DNA of 64,000 nt, from positions 19,581 to 83,580 of the forward strand of contig JAAYVN010000055.1 in assembly GCA_012517155.1 (NCBI GenBank), given 5' to 3'. The notes under the pieces were generated by a model that was not told where the DNA came from, searched no databases, and saw only the letters and a list, made by a program, of their open reading frames with translations. This stretch comes from Ignavibacteriales bacterium (GTDB lineage: Bacteria; Bacteroidota; Ignavibacteria; Ignavibacteriales; Ignavibacteriaceae). Below, one piece after another: positions 57,049 through 64,000 of this stretch (positions within the stretch are counted from its first letter, which is position 1; every line of letters starts with the position of its first letter). Made by a program: the position numbers and the translations under genes.

Positions 57049-59096
57049 GATTATTCGCGATAAAATTCTTAGTAATTTTTGCGATTTACATCCATCCACA
57101 ATCATTGTCACCTATTCCGTCCGCAACGGGGACGGAATTTTTTTTCAAGCCAGAAACAATTTCAATCCACAGGGTAGCGATATCGGGTTCCTTTAATAAC
57201 TGGGCGCCTGCGCAGTACTTAATGGAGTACGACGGGGAAGAGAAAGTGTGGAGAGGAACGGTCCCGCTGACTCCGGGAGTGGAATACCACTACAAATTTG
57301 TACTTAACGACACTCTATGGATAACCGATCCGAACGCTCCGAACGTTACGGAAGATGAGTGGAGGAACGGAATAATCATTCCCAAGGAGTACGGAATCCC
57401 ATACATTAAAAGTATTTTCCCGCCTGATAATAAGCGACTAACAAAGATTCCCGGGATAAAAGCAGTTTTAAGCGGACACAGGTCACCGGTTGACGCCAGA
57501 TCCATAAGAGTGCTATTTGACGGGGAGGAGATAAAGCACAGTTTCAATTGCGAGACATCGGAGCTGACGGTGGTTCCGGACACGGGGATTGAAGACGGGG
57601 AGCATGAAGTGGTAATCTCGTTTGCCGACGAGGAGGGGAAAACAAACAAAGGAGTTACCAGCCGGTTTTTTCTGGACCGGTACATTTCGAAGATACAGAC
57701 ACCCGGTTTTTATGACAGCGCTATAATGTACGAAGTTTTCATCAGGAAGTTTTCGGATTCCGACGGGGACGGTACAGGGGATTTTGAGGGACTGAGAAGC
57801 AGACTCGACTACCTGAGAAATGAATTAAACATTGATGCAATCTGGCTGATGCCGTTCAATGAATCGACGACCGAGCACGGATACAATGTGGTTGATTATT
57901 TTTCTATAGAAACGGACTACGGGAGTAAAGAAGACTACAGAGAATTTTTGAGAGATGCGAAGGAGCGGGGGATCAAAGTAATCATGGACTTTGTAATCAA
58001 CCACACAGACAGCACGCATCCTTTTTTCCTTGATGCATACAGGAATCCCGGGAGCAAATACTCAGACCGGTATCAGTTCAGAAACGGGGAGAACAGTGAC
58101 TGGAATCATTTCGGGATTGACAGGAAGATGCCAAAGCTGAATTTTGACAATCAGGAAGTTCAGGATTATTTTATAGAAGCTGCAAAGTACTGGATGGATC
58201 CAAACGGGGACGGGGATTTCGGGGACGGAGTGGACGGATTCAGATGTGACGCAGCAAAGGAGGTACCGCACAAATTCTGGAACCGTTTCCGGAAGGAAGT
58301 GAAGAGGATAAATCAGGAGGTCTTATTGCTCGGGGAAGTGTGGGACAATCCGAATTTTATGATACCGTTTTTCAAAGAAGAATTTGACATGCTTTTTGAT
58401 TATCCACTCTTTTATGCTATGGAGCGGTATTTCAAGACCAATGACGCAGGAGGGATAGCGAGGACACTGACCGAACAGAGAGATATTTTCCCTGCGGGTT
58501 TTCAAATGGTGAGGTTCCTCTCAAATCATGACAATAACAGGGCGCTTTCGAAGGTTGGGGAGAACACGGACAAATTAAAGCAGGCGCTGGCGATAATATT
58601 CACGCTTCCCGGAACTCCGATGATATATTACGGTGATGAACTTGGATTAACCGGAACATTGCCTCCGGAGAATGTGCGTCAGGATTTTGACCGGGTAAAA
58701 TTAAGCAAGCTGGAAAAAGAGGAGGGGAGCATTTATAACTTCTACCGAAAAATGACTAAGTTGCGGAAGGAGAATAATATTTTTATGGAAAGGGATGATG
58801 CTGTGAATAAATCGGTTTCCTTTCCTGAGGCAAAGGGGAGCGGATTACTAGGGTACGTAAGATACAGGGGGAGCGAGCGGGTTGGGGTGTTTGTAAACAA
58901 TTCAGGAGAAAGAGTAAGCTCTCCGAAATTCAATTTCAGTGATGTGCAGTTTACCCGGGAAGGATATGAGGTACTTGATAAGTACAAAACAGATTTGGAC
59001 GGAATGAAACTCAGGGCGGTTGAGAATCCGGGACAACTGATTCTGGAAAATGTAAGGATTGAAAACGGCGGATATTTAATAATAAAGTTGAAATGA
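57045..59096 (+). CDS. Secreted GH13 alpha-amylase-family protein with N-terminal CBM48-like domain
   Basis: 683 residues. A signal peptide (about 1-20) is followed by an AMPK/CBM48-like glycogen-binding domain (about 42-115; GSFNNWAPAQYLMEYDGEEKVWRGTVPL), an Ig-like segment (about 120-215) and the GH13 barrel (about 220-600). Catalytic residues: Asp near 401 (GFRCDAAKE), Glu near 431 (LLGEVWD), Asp near 494 (LSNHDNN). It acts on alpha-glucans, probably outside the inner membrane. The transporter genes directly downstream suggest uptake of the products. Confidence 0.92.
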   Translation: MRLFAIKFLVIFAIYIHPQSLSPIPSATGTEFFFKPETISIHRVAISGSFNNWAPAQYLMEYDGEEKVWRGTVPLTPGVEYHYKFVLNDTLWITDPNAPNVTEDEWRNGIIIPKEYGIPYIKSIFPPDNKRLTKIPGIKAVLSGHRSPVDARSIRVLFDGEEIKHSFNCETSELTVVPDTGIEDGEHEVVISFADEEGKTNKGVTSRFFLDRYISKIQTPGFYDSAIMYEVFIRKFSDSDGDGTGDFEGLRSRLDYLRNELNIDAIWLMPFNESTTEHGYNVVDYFSIETDYGSKEDYREFLRDAKERGIKVIMDFVINHTDSTHPFFLDAYRNPGSKYSDRYQFRNGENSDWNHFGIDRKMPKLNFDNQEVQDYFIEAAKYWMDPNGDGDFGDGVDGFRCDAAKEVPHKFWNRFRKEVKRINQEVLLLGEVWDNPNFMIPFFKEEFDMLFDYPLFYAMERYFKTNDAGGIARTLTEQRDIFPAGFQMVRFLSNHDNNRALSKVGENTDKLKQALAIIFTLPGTPMIYYGDELGLTGTLPPENVRQDFDRVKLSKLEKEEGSIYNFYRKMTKLRKENNIFMERDDAVNKSVSFPEAKGSGLLGYVRYRGSERVGVFVNNSGERVSSPKFNFSDVQFTREGYEVLDKYKTDLDGMKLRAVENPGQLILENVRIENGGYLIIKLK

Positions 59097-59097
59097 T

Positions 59098-61311
59098 ATG
59101 AAAAAGCATTTACAAGTTTTTTTGATATTCCTGACAGCAGTACTTTTAGCGGGCTGTTCAGGGAGAAGCGACAAGGATGAGATAGTAATCTGGCACAACA
59201 TGCGACCGGAGGAGACCAAAATCCTTCAGGAGCAGATAGACGAATTCACCAGAAAGAATCCGGGCATCAAGGTAATACAGTTATTCAAAGAGACCGAGGA
59301 AATGCGTTCGGGGTATATAGTAGCGGCGATAGGGGGGCAGGGACCGGATCTGATCTATGGACCGTCAGACCAGATAGGTCCGTTTGTGGAGATGAAGATA
59401 ATAAAACCGCTGGACGAAGTATTTGACACAGTGTTTATCAATTCATTCAATCAGAGTGCGCTGATAGAAGTGGAAGGGAAGTTATGGCAGCTTGCGGACA
59501 AACTTGGAAACCATTTAATGCTGGTTTACAACAAAAAGATGGTACCCGTTCCGCCGACGAATGACAAAGAATTGATAGAGATCGGGAAGAAGCTGACCAT
59601 AGACAAGAACGGAGACGGGAGACCGGATCAGTACGGGCTGGTGTGGAATTACACAGAGCCATATTTCTTCATCCCATTTTTAACCGGGCACGGGGGTTGG
59701 GTGCTGGACAGTTTGAACAAGCCATCGCTGGACACACCGGAGATGGTGAAGGCACTGAAGTTCATGAAGGCGCTGAGGGATGAATACAAAATAATTCCAA
59801 ACGAGGCGGATTACAATGTAGCCGATGCGCTATTCAAAGAAGGAAGAGCGGGGATGATGATAAACGGGGACTGGTCGTGGTCAGGGTACGGGAATGCGGG
59901 AATAGATTACGGGATAGCAGTTCTTCCGAAGATAACCTCCACGGGTTTATACTGCAAGCCGATGATAGCGCCGAAGGGATTTTCGATAAATCAGAGAGTA
60001 GAGGGGGAAAGACTTGAGAGAGTAAAAGCGCTTCTGGAATTCGTATTAAGTCCGGAGAAGCAGATAGAGACCGCTTTAAGAGTAAAGACATTTCCGACGC
60101 GGACGGAATTATACAGTGACAAGAGGCTGCTGGCAGACGAGGTACTGAACAAATCGATGCAGCAGATAAATAATGGTATTCCGCTGCCGATAATAACGGA
60201 GATGCGAGCAATCTGGGATGCAATGCGTCCGCCATACCAGGCAGTACTCGGAGGCTCGATAACGCCGAACGAAGCGGCGAAGCAGATGCAGAAGCAGTCG
60301 CTGATAAAAATCAAGGAGCTGCGGGAGTCAATAGAAAATCCGGTGTGGGGGCTGATTGTGCAGATACTTCTGTTAGTTGCCGCGGGGGTGACATTATTCA
60401 TGATGAGGAAATCCATTACAGGATTTTTCAGGAATCTGAAGAAGGACTCATTTGCCTATCTGCTGAGCATGCCGGCGGTAGTAATAATGGTGGGGGTGAT
60501 ATTTTATCCGTTCGTATATAATATTGTGCTGTCGTTCTCGAACATGAGTCTGGCGCACATACACGACTGGAGCATAGTAGGGTTCATACAGTACGCAAAA
60601 GTATTCAGTGAGCCGCAGTTCTACGAAATATTTCTAAAGACGATAATATGGACAGGGGCGAATCTATTTTTCCATGTATTTTTAGGAGTAACGCTGGCGC
60701 TGCTGCTGAACAAGGGGTTGCCGGGAACGCCGATATTCCGGACACTGCTGATATTACCATGGGCAATGCCGCAGTACATAGTAGCGCTGACGTGGCGGGG
60801 GATGTTCAATTACGAATACGGAAGCATTAATTTACTGCTTGTTAAGTTTTTATCAATGTCGCCGATAGAGTGGTTAAAGTCGCCGGCGGAGGCATTCATG
60901 GCGGTAATCATCACGAATATATGGTTAGGATTTCCGTTCATGATGATAATAGCGCTCGGAGCACTGCAGTCCATACCGCAGGAGCTATACGAGGCGGCGG
61001 ATATAGACGGGGCGAAGTGGTATCACAAACTTAAAAGCATCACAATTCCGTTAATCAAGCCGGTAATGATTCCGGCAATCACGCTGGGAGTAATCTGGAC
61101 ATTCAACAATCTGAACATAGTATGGTTAGTAAGCAATGCGGGAGAGCCGTCGGACAAGACGCACATATTAGTCTCGTATGTTTACAAAGCCGCATTTAAT
61201 CTATACCGGTACGGATATGCAGCGGCGTTCAGTGTAGTACTATTTTTGATATTACTTGCTTTCGGGCTGACCTTCCTAAGGAAGACCAAAGCAACCGAAT
61301 CAGTATATTAG
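59098..61311 (+). CDS. Fused sugar-binding lipoprotein and ABC permease (MalE-MalF type)
   Basis: 737 residues in one open frame. Residues 1-20 form a lipoprotein signal ending LLAGC. A family-1 solute-binding domain (about 28-400; IVIWHNMRPEE, NGDWSWSGYGNAGIDYGIAVLP) is followed by a membrane segment (about 418-435) and a MalF-like permease (about 445-737) with the EAA loop EAADIDGAKWYHKLKSITIP near 632-651. Normally these are two proteins. It is 1 base after the amylase gene and 9 bases before malG-like; no MalK ATPase is in the window. Substrate probably maltodextrin-like, by context. Confidence 0.9.
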   Translation: MKKHLQVFLIFLTAVLLAGCSGRSDKDEIVIWHNMRPEETKILQEQIDEFTRKNPGIKVIQLFKETEEMRSGYIVAAIGGQGPDLIYGPSDQIGPFVEMKIIKPLDEVFDTVFINSFNQSALIEVEGKLWQLADKLGNHLMLVYNKKMVPVPPTNDKELIEIGKKLTIDKNGDGRPDQYGLVWNYTEPYFFIPFLTGHGGWVLDSLNKPSLDTPEMVKALKFMKALRDEYKIIPNEADYNVADALFKEGRAGMMINGDWSWSGYGNAGIDYGIAVLPKITSTGLYCKPMIAPKGFSINQRVEGERLERVKALLEFVLSPEKQIETALRVKTFPTRTELYSDKRLLADEVLNKSMQQINNGIPLPIITEMRAIWDAMRPPYQAVLGGSITPNEAAKQMQKQSLIKIKELRESIENPVWGLIVQILLLVAAGVTLFMMRKSITGFFRNLKKDSFAYLLSMPAVVIMVGVIFYPFVYNIVLSFSNMSLAHIHDWSIVGFIQYAKVFSEPQFYEIFLKTIIWTGANLFFHVFLGVTLALLLNKGLPGTPIFRTLLILPWAMPQYIVALTWRGMFNYEYGSINLLLVKFLSMSPIEWLKSPAEAFMAVIITNIWLGFPFMMIIALGALQSIPQELYEAADIDGAKWYHKLKSITIPLIKPVMIPAITLGVIWTFNNLNIVWLVSNAGEPSDKTHILVSYVYKAAFNLYRYGYAAAFSVVLFLILLAFGLTFLRKTKATESVY

Positions 61312-61320
61312 GAGGGAGAG

Positions 61321-62154
61321 ATGGACAAAAAGAAATTAGCAACAAACATACTGACATACATATTCCTGACGGTATTCACGCTAATCGTATTATATCCGAT
61401 AATGAATGTAATCACGATAAGCATAAGACCGGGGGACAAACTAATGTCCACCTCACTGGCAATAATACCGGAGAACGCGACATTCAAGAATTACATTGAG
61501 TTATTCACGAACAGACCATTTTTGTTATGGGCATGGAACTCCGCGATAGTATCATTTGTAGTAACATTCACGGGGGTTGCATTAGCGTCAACGGCGGGGT
61601 ATGCGCTATCCAGGTTCAGATTTATCGGAAAGCAGACGACGATGCTGGGGTTATTAACCACGCAGATGTTTCCGGCGACGATGTTATTGCTGCCGATGTA
61701 CATAATGCTGATAAAGCTGGAGCTGCTGAACAGTTATTTAGGGATAATAATAGTATATTCAGCGACAGCGCTGCCGTTCTGCATCTGGCAGATGAAGGGG
61801 TACTATGACACAATCCCGTTCAGTCTGGAAGAGAGTGCGCGTATAGACGGGTGCAGCAGATGGCAGGCATTTTACAAAATAATATTTCCCTTAGCGGCGC
61901 CGGCTTTGGTAATAACGGCGTTATTTTCATTTATGACGGCATGGTCGGAGTATATAGTAGCTGCGCAGGTATTGCAGGACACAAAGCTATTCACGTTACC
62001 GCTGGGATTAAAGTCATTCGAGTCGAACATGTCAACCGAGTGGGGGTTATATGCGGCTGCATCGCTGGTGGTGAGTATACCGGTGGTGGTGTTATTTGTA
62101 ATTTTGAGCAAGTGGCTGGTATCGGGGCTGACGCTTGGGAGTGTGAAGGGGTAG
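61321..62154 (+). CDS. Carbohydrate ABC transporter permease, MalG-like
   Basis: 277 residues, six membrane segments. The EAA motif EESARIDGCSRWQAFYKIIFPLAAP is near 169-193, where it contacts the ATPase. The usual MalG ending (SKWLVSGLTLGSVKG) is present. GGAGGGAG lies just before the ATG. It completes the permease pair with the fused upstream gene. Codons are strongly purine-ending (ATA, GCG, GGG), unlike the genes at 18-25 kb. Confidence 0.93.
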   Translation: MDKKKLATNILTYIFLTVFTLIVLYPIMNVITISIRPGDKLMSTSLAIIPENATFKNYIELFTNRPFLLWAWNSAIVSFVVTFTGVALASTAGYALSRFRFIGKQTTMLGLLTTQMFPATMLLLPMYIMLIKLELLNSYLGIIIVYSATALPFCIWQMKGYYDTIPFSLEESARIDGCSRWQAFYKIIFPLAAPALVITALFSFMTAWSEYIVAAQVLQDTKLFTLPLGLKSFESNMSTEWGLYAAASLVVSIPVVVLFVILSKWLVSGLTLGSVKG

Positions 62155-62320
62155 GGGGGGAGAGTACGACACGCAGGGTGTTGCAGAACTCATGAAAGAA
62201 GAGAATATTTAAGAAAATATCCATTTATCTGTTCTCAAATGGGCTTCTCAGGTGATTTATGGCTCTTAACCGCCAAGGACGCTAAGTTTTTCGCAATCCG
62301 ACTCGGTCGGATCGCAAAGT

Positions 62321-62341
62321 TCCGACCCGTCGGAGCCAAGT
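62321..62341 (-). repeat. Mosaic repeat fragment, inverted
   Basis: The minus strand reads GGCTCCGACGGGTCGGAAC, matching GCTCCGACGGGTAG at 21498 and the palindromic block at 26.1 kb. Confidence 0.5.
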
Positions 62342-62359
62342 AAAAAACAATCACTGTGA

Positions 62360-62434
62360 ATGAAAGTACTCATTGCAACAGACTGCTCGGCGGCGGAGGA
62401 GGGCGGGAAAGATTTAAGGATATGGAAAAATTAA
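62360..62434 (+). pseudogene. Possible remnant of a universal-stress-protein N-terminus
   Basis: A 24-codon frame begins MKVLIATDCSAAEEGG, like the start of UspA-type proteins (MKILIAxDxS), then stops. I see nothing further that continues the fold. It may be a decayed gene end or chance. Confidence 0.25.
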
Positions 62435-62467
62435 GAAAATGATTAAATTTGTAAACGGAGTTTAATA

Positions 62468-62917
62468 ATGTACGAAAAAAAGAGAATGATAAAATATTTT
62501 TTACTTTTAATTATTTCATTAGTCTGGTTTGGATGCTCGTCCACGCAGGAGACGGTAAAAGAAGAGAACAAAGGGGATGTATATGTATTTGACGAAGTGC
62601 CGACCGATACCGTGAACCTGGATATCGAACCGATAAAGGAGCCCGCGATATCATTACCGCCGATGGTTACAAAATATTATGTTCAGATAGGGGCATATAC
62701 CACAAGAGACAAGGCAGACGAATTCGCCTCGGCGTCAAGAAAATCATTGAAGCGGGAAGTGTTCGTGAAATTCAGTCCCGATGTTGAACTCTTTGTAGTG
62801 CATCTGGTGGCATTCAAAACCAGGGAAGAGGCAGAAAATGTAAGAAATGAGTTATGGAAGAAAAAAGAATTCAAGGATGCGTTTATTCTCACGATAGACG
62901 AAGCATTAGAAGAATAA
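62468..62917 (+). CDS. SPOR-domain lipoprotein
   Basis: 149 residues. The signal (about 1-22) ends WFGC, so it is probably lipid-anchored. After a short linker (about 25-70), the SPOR domain (about 72-147) reads YYVQIGAYTTRDKADEFASASRK, then VVHLVAFKTREEAENVRNEL. SPOR domains bind denuded peptidoglycan at division sites. It is 35 bases before the next gene, with its own GGAG site. Confidence 0.88.
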   Translation: MYEKKRMIKYFLLLIISLVWFGCSSTQETVKEENKGDVYVFDEVPTDTVNLDIEPIKEPAISLPPMVTKYYVQIGAYTTRDKADEFASASRKSLKREVFVKFSPDVELFVVHLVAFKTREEAENVRNELWKKKEFKDAFILTIDEALEE

Positions 62918-62952
62918 AATCAGTTAATCAATAATAAATACAAGGAGATGAT

Positions 62953-64000
62953 ATGAGAAAATTAGTTATATTTTTGATCCTTGCGAATGTACTTGGTTTT
63001 GCCCAGATAGATTCGCTATGGGTCAGAGGCACTGCATATACCAACATGCCGGCATGGTTCGGAGCCAACACCGAGAGAGGTTTGACATACAACCCCGTAA
63101 CCAACAAGGTGTATGTTGTATCCAGGAACGGAGGAAACTTCGTAAAGGCGATAAATTCAGAAACGGGAGCGGACTTAGCCGATTTAAGCGTAGCCGGACT
63201 TGCGGGGGGGACTTATCTGCTGAACGACATAGAATCAAGCCAGGACGGGCAGATGTTCATGTGTAATCTGGTTATAAGTGCAACGGAAGTGTTCAAGATA
63301 TACAGATACCAGACCGAGTTATCCGATCCGGCTGTGGTATTCGAAAGTGATTTCGGAGGTACAGCAGCAAAAAGGATGGGAGACAATATTACGGTAATAG
63401 GGAGTGTTTCAGACAACAGTGTAGAAATCTGGGTTCCGGACATTACTGCCAGTAAGATTCAAGTTCTCGGCACAACGGATAACGGAGCTACATTCACCGT
63501 TAAAAGAACCATTAGTCTTCCGGCAGGAACGCTGGGTTCGGCAGCATCAGTATATCCCATTCCTGAGGATTCACTGATAACCCTCAATGGGGCAGGAAAG
63601 AACCTTACTGTCTGGAAATGGGACGGAACACTAATCGGACAAGTATCCGGTGGAATAATCTCCACAGGAACAACCGCAACCAAGCTATTCAAATTCCCCA
63701 ATTCGGACAGGCATTTCATAAGCACATTCCAGTATGTAGCGCAGGCGAACGCGCGGATAGTTGACATGGACGGAAAGTCGCCGGAGTATTACAGGAATTA
63801 TGCCATTTCCCCGAATATCGGAACAGTAGCGAATGGAAACGGAACGGGGGACATGTCATTCAAGTACAACAGTGACGGAAGCGTAACAATATTTGTACTG
63901 GGGACGAACAACGGTATCGGTGCTTACAAAATCACCAGACCATATTACATCAACGGAAGGCTGCACGAGAATTACATCCCTACCGGCACCAAGCAAAACA
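62953..64000 (+). CDS. Secreted beta-propeller-like protein of unknown function, cut by window end
   Basis: Open from the ATG at 62953 (GGAG 6 bases upstream) to the window end, 349 codons. A signal peptide (about 1-17, MRKLVIFLILANVLGFA) precedes repeating strands such as GLTYNPVTNKVYVVSRNGGNFVKAINSETG and DGQMFMCNLV, the rhythm of a beta-propeller (perhaps DUF4623-like). Proteins of this kind often carry a C-terminal T9SS sorting domain; that end lies outside the window. Confidence 0.72.
   Translation, partial: MRKLVIFLILANVLGFAQIDSLWVRGTAYTNMPAWFGANTERGLTYNPVTNKVYVVSRNGGNFVKAINSETGADLADLSVAGLAGGTYLLNDIESSQDGQMFMCNLVISATEVFKIYRYQTELSDPAVVFESDFGGTAAKRMGDNITVIGSVSDNSVEIWVPDITASKIQVLGTTDNGATFTVKRTISLPAGTLGSAASVYPIPEDSLITLNGAGKNLTVWKWDGTLIGQVSGGIISTGTTATKLFKFPNSDRHFISTFQYVAQANARIVDMDGKSPEYYRNYAISPNIGTVANGNGTGDMSFKYNSDGSVTIFVLGTNNGIGAYKITRPYYINGRLHENYIPTGTKQN

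Larger units (their letters stand above)
62155..62467 (+). other. Gene-free region with tandem hairpins
   Basis: 313 bases. TCCGAC-TCG-GTCGGA lies near 62297-62311 and TCCGAC-CC-GTCGGA at 62321-62334, two hairpins in tandem. The second is related, in inverted orientation, to the mosaic repeats at 21.5 and 26.1 kb. A GGAG site before 62468 serves the next gene. A 24-codon open frame at 62360-62434 is listed separately. Confidence 0.55.

Overview
The window looks like chromosome from a Gram-negative member of the Bacteroidota/Chlorobi/Ignavibacteria assemblage, most likely Ignavibacteria-like. The main clue is the S8 protease at 12.9-14.6 kb, which ends in a type IX secretion sorting domain with a YPNPFNP motif. 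OmpA/VWA envelope proteins, Tat-exported and lipoprotein enzymes, and housekeeping genes scattered among periplasmic and outer-membrane genes fit this. No phage, insertion sequence, rRNA, tRNA or CRISPR array was recognised. Functions come from reading motifs by eye; no database search was run.

Layout. (1) 1-12.2 kb, minus strand: a closely spaced run rsmB, rodZ-like, ligA, an unknown gene, a STAS protein, two sodium:solute symporters, a HAD hydrolase, a pgpH-like 7TM-HD phosphodiesterase and a truncated xerC/D recombinase. (2) 12.3-17.7 kb, minus strand: rpmE2 with its terminator, the T9SS-type protease, metG and a small outer-membrane-like protein. (3) 17.9-33.1 kb, plus strand: OmpA and VWA envelope genes, a DUF1207-like protein, a four-gene ABC/LolA/SMP-30 operon, a murein-peptide pair (NlpC/P60 plus Tat-type dipeptide epimerase), two M16 peptidases and a GH9 glucanase. 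These genes strongly prefer pyrimidine-ending codons. (4) 33.2-44.9 kb, plus strand: an unusual exopolysaccharide-type locus. It has a KaiC-like ATPase with a possible degenerate GGDEF tail, a TPR plus beta-barrel exporter, a PgaC/IcaA-like glycosyltransferase, a small membrane protein, a deacetylase-fold protein that seems to lack its metal ligands, and a PAS hybrid protein with a degenerate kinase domain. Three copies of one palindrome and a good sigma-54 promoter precede its two transcription units. (5) 45-47.7 kb: a lexA-DUF72-dinB SOS cassette with a visible operator. (6) 47.8-62.2 kb, plus strand: tgt, yajC, ribBA, nfeD, ssb, then a tightly overlapping operon (CNNM/CBS protein, small membrane protein, MCE, gamma-glutamyltransferase, acpS, GH13, MalE-MalF fusion, MalG). 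(7) 62.4-64 kb: a SPOR lipoprotein and a secreted protein cut by the window end.

The best candidate for an undescribed system is region 4. It has the parts list of a Pga/dPNAG-type synthesis and export machine, with two extra regulatory-looking proteins and an apparently dead deacetylase. At larger scale, the plus strand is pyrimidine-rich over about 10-30 kb whatever the gene direction, and purine-rich over about 38-62 kb. This shift has the polarity of a replication-origin side change, but I see no dnaA gene and no DnaA-box cluster.
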